Assembly (NCBI GenBank): GCA_025454875.1 | Contig: JALONP010000001.1 | Coordinates: 229,170-293,169, forward strand | Length of the DNA stretch: 64,000 nucleotides | Source: Bacteroidia bacterium | GTDB lineage: Bacteria; Bacteroidota; Bacteroidia; UKL13-3 | Reading direction: 5' to 3' | Part shown: one piece after another, positions 60,324-64,000 of the stretch | Position numbering within the stretch: position 1 is the first letter of the stretch | Layout: every line of letters starts with the position of its first letter | Translations under genes and position numbers: made by a program | The notes under the pieces: generated by a model | Told to the model about the DNA's origin: nothing | What the model saw: the letters and a program-made list of their open reading frames with translations, nothing else | Database searches by the model: none

Positions 60324-61715
60324 ATGAACATTAAGCTAAAACTTACCTTACGCTTTACCATCATCACGGTTTCTTTATTGTTAGCAATCTTTGTTGTTAT
60401 CTATGAATACTATGCACTTTTCAGAAACAACAGTTTCCAAACCCGACTAGAAGAAAAAGCCATTTACTTAGCTAAAATTGTACTTGAATCTGACGATATC
60501 AATTCGGAAATAGTAGAAAAAATAAACAAGTATAGCATTAACAATAGTCCTAACCAGCGCATAAGCATCTATAATGAAAAGCAATTTTTAATCCATTCAG
60601 TGGGTGAAAAAATTGAATTACAAAATCAACATATCCCCACAGAACTGAACCAAACAATTGAAGATGAAGTTCAAGATACACAGTATGTATTTACCAAAAT
60701 AAAAAATGAAAATGCTGTTTATATTATTGCCTCTGCCGGGTATGATAGTGTGGGATTCAGTAAACTTGCTGCGCTACGTAAAATTATTATTCTGCTCTTC
60801 ACCGTTTCAGTTATTATCGTTTTAATATCGGGATGGATATTTGCATCACTAGCCCTTAAGCCAATTAAAAAAATCATTGTCGATGTTGATAATATTACGG
60901 CAAACAATTTGCACAGCAGATTAAGTATTAACAACAATACCAAAGATGAAATCAATGCATTAACCAGAACATTTAACAATATGCTTGATCGACTTGAATC
61001 TTCTTTCCAAGTTCAAAAAAGTTTTGTTTCGAACGCATCTCATGAGTTTAGAACACCGCTTACCGCGATGAAAGGTCAAATTCAAGTTGCTATGTTTAAG
61101 GCAAGAACACAAGCCGATTATGAAAAGATACTACAATCATTAAATGACGATATTAATAATATCATTTCATTGTTAAATGCCTTGCATGAACTAGCCAAAG
61201 CTAATAATAACTTGCCTTATCAAACATTTCAAACAGTACCAATCATAGAAACAATTATTGACGCTCGTAATGATTTATTGCGCAATAAACCCGAGTTTCA
61301 AATTACATTTAATTTAAAAGATATACCTGAATCGATCGAAACGATTACTTGCAAAGGTGATGCTCCTTTGCTTAAGTCATGTATTACCAATTTGCTAGAT
61401 AATGGTTGCAAATTTTCGCAGGATAATGCCTGTCAAATTTCAGTTGAGTTCACCAAACAATTCATCATTATCGAAGTTAATGACAATGGATTTGGTATCA
61501 ATGAAAAAGATGTTCCTTATCTGTTTGAACCTTTTTACAGAAGCAATGATACACGCAACGTGCCTGGTCACGGGATAGGTCTTTCGTTGGTAAAGAAAAT
61601 CATCGAACAACATAAAGGAAGAATCTCCTTTCACACTGAAGTTGGAAAAGGATCTGTTTTCACGATTTCGCTGCCGAATAGTAGTTATTTCGAAATGGCT
61701 ATAAATGAAGCTTAA
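60324..61715 (+). CDS. Sensor histidine kinase
   Basis: A 463-residue membrane kinase. Two transmembrane segments (about 8-30 and 152-175) bracket a 120-residue periplasmic sensor region with little Cys; a HAMP domain follows (LALKPIKKIIVDVDNITANNLHSRL). The H-box is FVSNASHEFRTPLTAMKGQI, with the phosphorylated His; the ATPase domain carries NLLDNGCKFSQD, EVNDNGFGINEKDVPYLFEPF and GHGIGLSLVKKI. It partners the response regulator just upstream, probably reading an envelope signal. Its last 17 bases overlap the 3' end of the convergent peptidase gene. Confidence 0.94.
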   Translation: MNIKLKLTLRFTIITVSLLLAIFVVIYEYYALFRNNSFQTRLEEKAIYLAKIVLESDDINSEIVEKINKYSINNSPNQRISIYNEKQFLIHSVGEKIELQNQHIPTELNQTIEDEVQDTQYVFTKIKNENAVYIIASAGYDSVGFSKLAALRKIIILLFTVSVIIVLISGWIFASLALKPIKKIIVDVDNITANNLHSRLSINNNTKDEINALTRTFNNMLDRLESSFQVQKSFVSNASHEFRTPLTAMKGQIQVAMFKARTQADYEKILQSLNDDINNIISLLNALHELAKANNNLPYQTFQTVPIIETIIDARNDLLRNKPEFQITFNLKDIPESIETITCKGDAPLLKSCITNLLDNGCKFSQDNACQISVEFTKQFIIIEVNDNGFGINEKDVPYLFEPFYRSNDTRNVPGHGIGLSLVKKIIEQHKGRISFHTEVGKGSVFTISLPNSSYFEMAINEA

Positions 61716-63897
61716 AATAAGCTGATACCTTTTTCATTAAATGAACCCTGTCTTTCCCAAGTACATTATGTTTGTGATCTGGGTAAACAAAATAGTCAAC
61801 ATCTACTCCTTGTTCAACACATTTTTTTAAATACGTTAAACTGTGTTGCCATAAAACAACATCATCATCAGTGCCATGTATCAAGAGTAGTTTTCCGGTT
61901 AATTGATTGACGTAATTAGTCAAGTCCGCATCTTTGTAGCCTGCTTCATTCTCTTGAGGTTTTTCCATATACCTCTCGGTATACATTATTTCATAAAGCC
62001 TCCAATCAATTACAGGGCCTCCAGCAACACCCACTTTGAAATGAGGTGTTCGTGTAATCATGGTAGTCGACATAAATCCTCCAAAACTCCACCCAAAAAC
62101 GCCCACTCTTGTGGAGTCAACATAACCAAGGTTTCTAACAAATTGCAACCCGGTTAACTGATCCTGCAACTCAATTTTTCCAAACTGCTTATGCGTAGCC
62201 TGCTCAAATGTGATTCCTCTATTTGCCGACCCTCTATTATCAATCGTGAAAACAACATAACCTTGTTGAGCCATATAATACAACCATAAATCAGCCCCTC
62301 CAAGCCAGCTGTTTGTTATAAGTTGTGCATGAGGCCCACCATACACATATACAATAACCGGGTGCTTTTTTGTCGTATCTAAATTTGTTGAGCGAATCAT
62401 GCGATAATTTAAATTGGTTTTTGTATCGTTTGCTTTTAATGTCCCCAATTCAATTATACAAGGTGAATACGCAGCCAGTGGATTAGCTGACTGAAGCAAA
62501 ACTGCAACCTCTGCACCATCCTCTCGAAGCAGAAGTGTCTTACCAGGCGTTACCGTATTACTATAATTATCTAAGAAATAACGCCCGTTTCGCAGCATTG
62601 TTATTTTGTGCATTCCAGGTTGGGTAGTAATTTTAGTAGTATTGCCTTTTGCTATCGTTGTCCGATACAGTTGCCTTTCCAATCCATCTCCATATGCAGC
62701 TAAAAAATAAATGGATTGTTCCATTTCATCTAAACCCAATACCTCTGTAATGTCGCAAGGCAGCGAGGTTAATTGTTTGACAAATTTCCCTTTCGTTGAA
62801 TACAAATACAACTGTTGAAACCCATCCTTCTTACTCATCCAAATAAACTGCTCTCCATTCTTTAAAAACAAAGGCGGATGTTCTGGTTCTATGTATTTTT
62901 CATTGGTTTCTGAAAACAATGTTTTAATAAATACCCCGCTTCTCCCATCGTACTGATTTAACTTTAGTTCCTTTTGGTTTCTCGAAACAACCACAATGTA
63001 TAAATATGCACCATCAACACTCCAAGAAATATTGGTGAGGTATTGATCTGCATGTGCCTTAGTATCCACTTCGAATAAACGGTTCTTTTCAAAATCTTTA
63101 ATCATAAGCGAAACGGTATGGCTTGTAGCTCCGGCCATTGGGTATTTGATCATATCAAATGTCCCAGGTTTTGAATCAAAGTTCATCAATCGATAATCAG
63201 TAACTGCAGTTTCATTTTGTTTGTAAAATGCTAAGCGTTGGCCATTAGGTGACCAAAATAATCCTTTAGTAATTCCGAATTCACTTCGGTGTACCGTTGT
63301 TCCATATTGAATTCCGGATTGGCCATCTTTTGTAATAAATCCTTTTTCGTCACTTTGTTTAACAACTTTAGGCATATTTAATTGTTTAGCCCAATCATTG
63401 GGAGATAAAGAAACCACATTATTTCCAATTGTAAATGCAAAGTTGCTGAAAGTTGGGTTTGGCTCAATATTTTCAGCTTCTTTAGGGAGCTTCACAAGCA
63501 CATTGCCCGTTTGTTGCTTAATATTTATTACGTAGTAGTTTGTAAAATATTGGAAAATAATCGTGTCTGTACTTTTCCATTTAAGAAAAGGAAATCTTTC
63601 TGGAACAGGCAAGTCCGAGTCGATTGTTTTAAAAATTACTTTGAATTGGTCTATCGTAAGCAAAGTATCATATTGATGGCGGTTTGCATCAACTGCAATC
63701 AATACCTCTTTCCCATTTAGTTTTCGTACAAAAGAAAATCGATTTGAATTTGGGATTACATCTGGCTGCATAAGCCTTTCTGGTGCCAATAATGTTCGTT
63801 GTTTCAATACTGCGTCTTCAATCGTTAACAATTGATTTTGTGCATACAACAGGCTTGTTATGGCTAACACACTAAAGCACAAGGAAAATTTTTTCAT
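61699..63897 (-). CDS. Dipeptidyl peptidase IV-like serine peptidase, family S9
   Basis: A 732-residue exported peptidase. The signal peptide is MKKFSLCFSVLAITSLLYAQ; a beta-propeller of about 470 residues (DPP4 N-terminal domain) follows, then the alpha/beta hydrolase domain with the nucleophile Ser in GVFGWSFGGFMST, Asp in LIHGTDDDVV and His in DHKHNVLGKDRVHL. It removes dipeptides, usually after Pro, in the periplasm as part of peptide feeding. The start at 63897 is the Met that opens the signal peptide. Upstream lies the terminator of an rRNA operon on the same strand. Confidence 0.94.
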   Translation of the reverse strand: MKKFSLCFSVLAITSLLYAQNQLLTIEDAVLKQRTLLAPERLMQPDVIPNSNRFSFVRKLNGKEVLIAVDANRHQYDTLLTIDQFKVIFKTIDSDLPVPERFPFLKWKSTDTIIFQYFTNYYVINIKQQTGNVLVKLPKEAENIEPNPTFSNFAFTIGNNVVSLSPNDWAKQLNMPKVVKQSDEKGFITKDGQSGIQYGTTVHRSEFGITKGLFWSPNGQRLAFYKQNETAVTDYRLMNFDSKPGTFDMIKYPMAGATSHTVSLMIKDFEKNRLFEVDTKAHADQYLTNISWSVDGAYLYIVVVSRNQKELKLNQYDGRSGVFIKTLFSETNEKYIEPEHPPLFLKNGEQFIWMSKKDGFQQLYLYSTKGKFVKQLTSLPCDITEVLGLDEMEQSIYFLAAYGDGLERQLYRTTIAKGNTTKITTQPGMHKITMLRNGRYFLDNYSNTVTPGKTLLLREDGAEVAVLLQSANPLAAYSPCIIELGTLKANDTKTNLNYRMIRSTNLDTTKKHPVIVYVYGGPHAQLITNSWLGGADLWLYYMAQQGYVVFTIDNRGSANRGITFEQATHKQFGKIELQDQLTGLQFVRNLGYVDSTRVGVFGWSFGGFMSTTMITRTPHFKVGVAGGPVIDWRLYEIMYTERYMEKPQENEAGYKDADLTNYVNQLTGKLLLIHGTDDDVVLWQHSLTYLKKCVEQGVDVDYFVYPDHKHNVLGKDRVHLMKKVSAYFKLHL

Positions 63898-63927
63898 ATC
63901 ATTCAGTAAAAGCCAAAAGTGCAAAAA

Positions 63928-63956
63928 AAAACCTTCACGGTCAAGGTGAAGGTTTT
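63928..63956 (-). terminator. Rho-independent terminator of the rRNA operon
   Basis: AAAACCTTCAC pairs with GTGAAGGTTTT around a 7-nt loop; on the minus strand it is followed by a run of nine T. It lies just beyond the 5S rRNA 3' end and just upstream of the peptidase gene. Confidence 0.88.
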
Positions 63957-63960
63957 AAAA

Positions 63961-64000
63961 GATTACGGCAACGACATACTTTCCCAGGTTTTATCCAAGT
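63961..64000 (-). rRNA. rrf: 5S ribosomal RNA, 3' end (partial)
   Basis: On the minus strand these last 40 bases read ACTTGGATAAAACC then TGGGAAAGTATGTCGTTGCCG. The CCTGGGAAAGTAxGTCGTTGCC pattern is the 3' domain and terminal helix strand of bacterial 5S rRNA. The rest of the gene and, presumably, the 23S and 16S genes lie to the right. The exact 3' end (about 63961-63966) cannot be set without the 5' strand. Confidence 0.75.

Overview
The window is a stretch of AT-rich chromosome from a member of the Bacteroidota. The evidence is a T9SS-type C-terminal sorting domain (gene at 1557-2867), a gliding-motility-associated C-terminal domain (21716-24388), gldC, the long three-domain form of IspG, Mpl, choice-of-anchor V and DUF5777 proteins, many lipoproteins, and promoters of the Bacteroidota type (TTTG, 19-20 nt, TAnnTTTG). 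I cannot resolve the order or genus. Almost every base is coding, and most genes are ordinary housekeeping genes.

Layout. 1-4.1 kb: cut-off surface/anchor protein, a solute-binding-like protein, a T9SS cargo protein and a membrane thioredoxin. 4.4-11.1 kb: ispG, an SDR, the mlaE-mlaF lipid transporter pair, then a row of three CxxCH/CX4CH lipoproteins and a DUF5777 outer-membrane barrel. 11.1-18 kb: yihY-like, thioesterase, lhgO, lipoprotein, mpl, miaA and pyrD. 18-25 kb: sdhCAB with a strong terminator, a large T9SS/gliding-type surface protein and ribE. 25-34.5 kb (mostly minus strand): rplI-rpsR-rpsF, hsp20, a TPR-like lipoprotein, argS, SDR, redoxin, pabB and rlpA. 34.5-42.5 kb: rarA, M23/LysM peptidase, ribF, a polyprenyl-phosphate sugar transferase, lipoprotein, Gfo/Idh oxidoreductase, pcm and an NAD(P)-binding protein. 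42.5-49 kb (plus): AIM24-like, yebC, gldC, kdsD, GNAT, kdsA and an ABC exporter. 49-51.1 kb: a ybaB nucleoid-protein gene broken by one missing base and by an insert of about 1.9 kb carrying an amidohydrolase. 51.2-61.7 kb: aminotransferase, geranylgeranyl-reductase-like protein, cobalamin adenosyltransferase, ruvC (minus), flippase-like protein, GT2, a small protein, a quinone-oxidoreductase-like MDR, lipid kinase, SUI1 and a two-component pair. 61.7-64 kb: an S9 dipeptidyl peptidase, then the terminator and 3' end of a 5S rRNA gene, so an rRNA operon lies just to the right, reading leftward.

Linked functions: envelope building recurs (MlaEF, Mpl, KdsD/KdsA for Kdo, RlpA, M23/LysM, sugar transferase, flippase/GT2, lipid kinase), with respiration (SdhCAB), riboflavin/FAD (RibE, RibF) and translation (S6, S18, L9, ArgS, MiaA, SUI1). 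I saw no CRISPR array, tRNA gene, transposase, phage or defence system. The items most worth a second look are the broken ybaB locus with its 10-bp terminal inverted repeats, a pair of 81-bp GC-rich palindromic repeats 41 kb apart, and the haem-motif lipoprotein/DUF5777 cluster.
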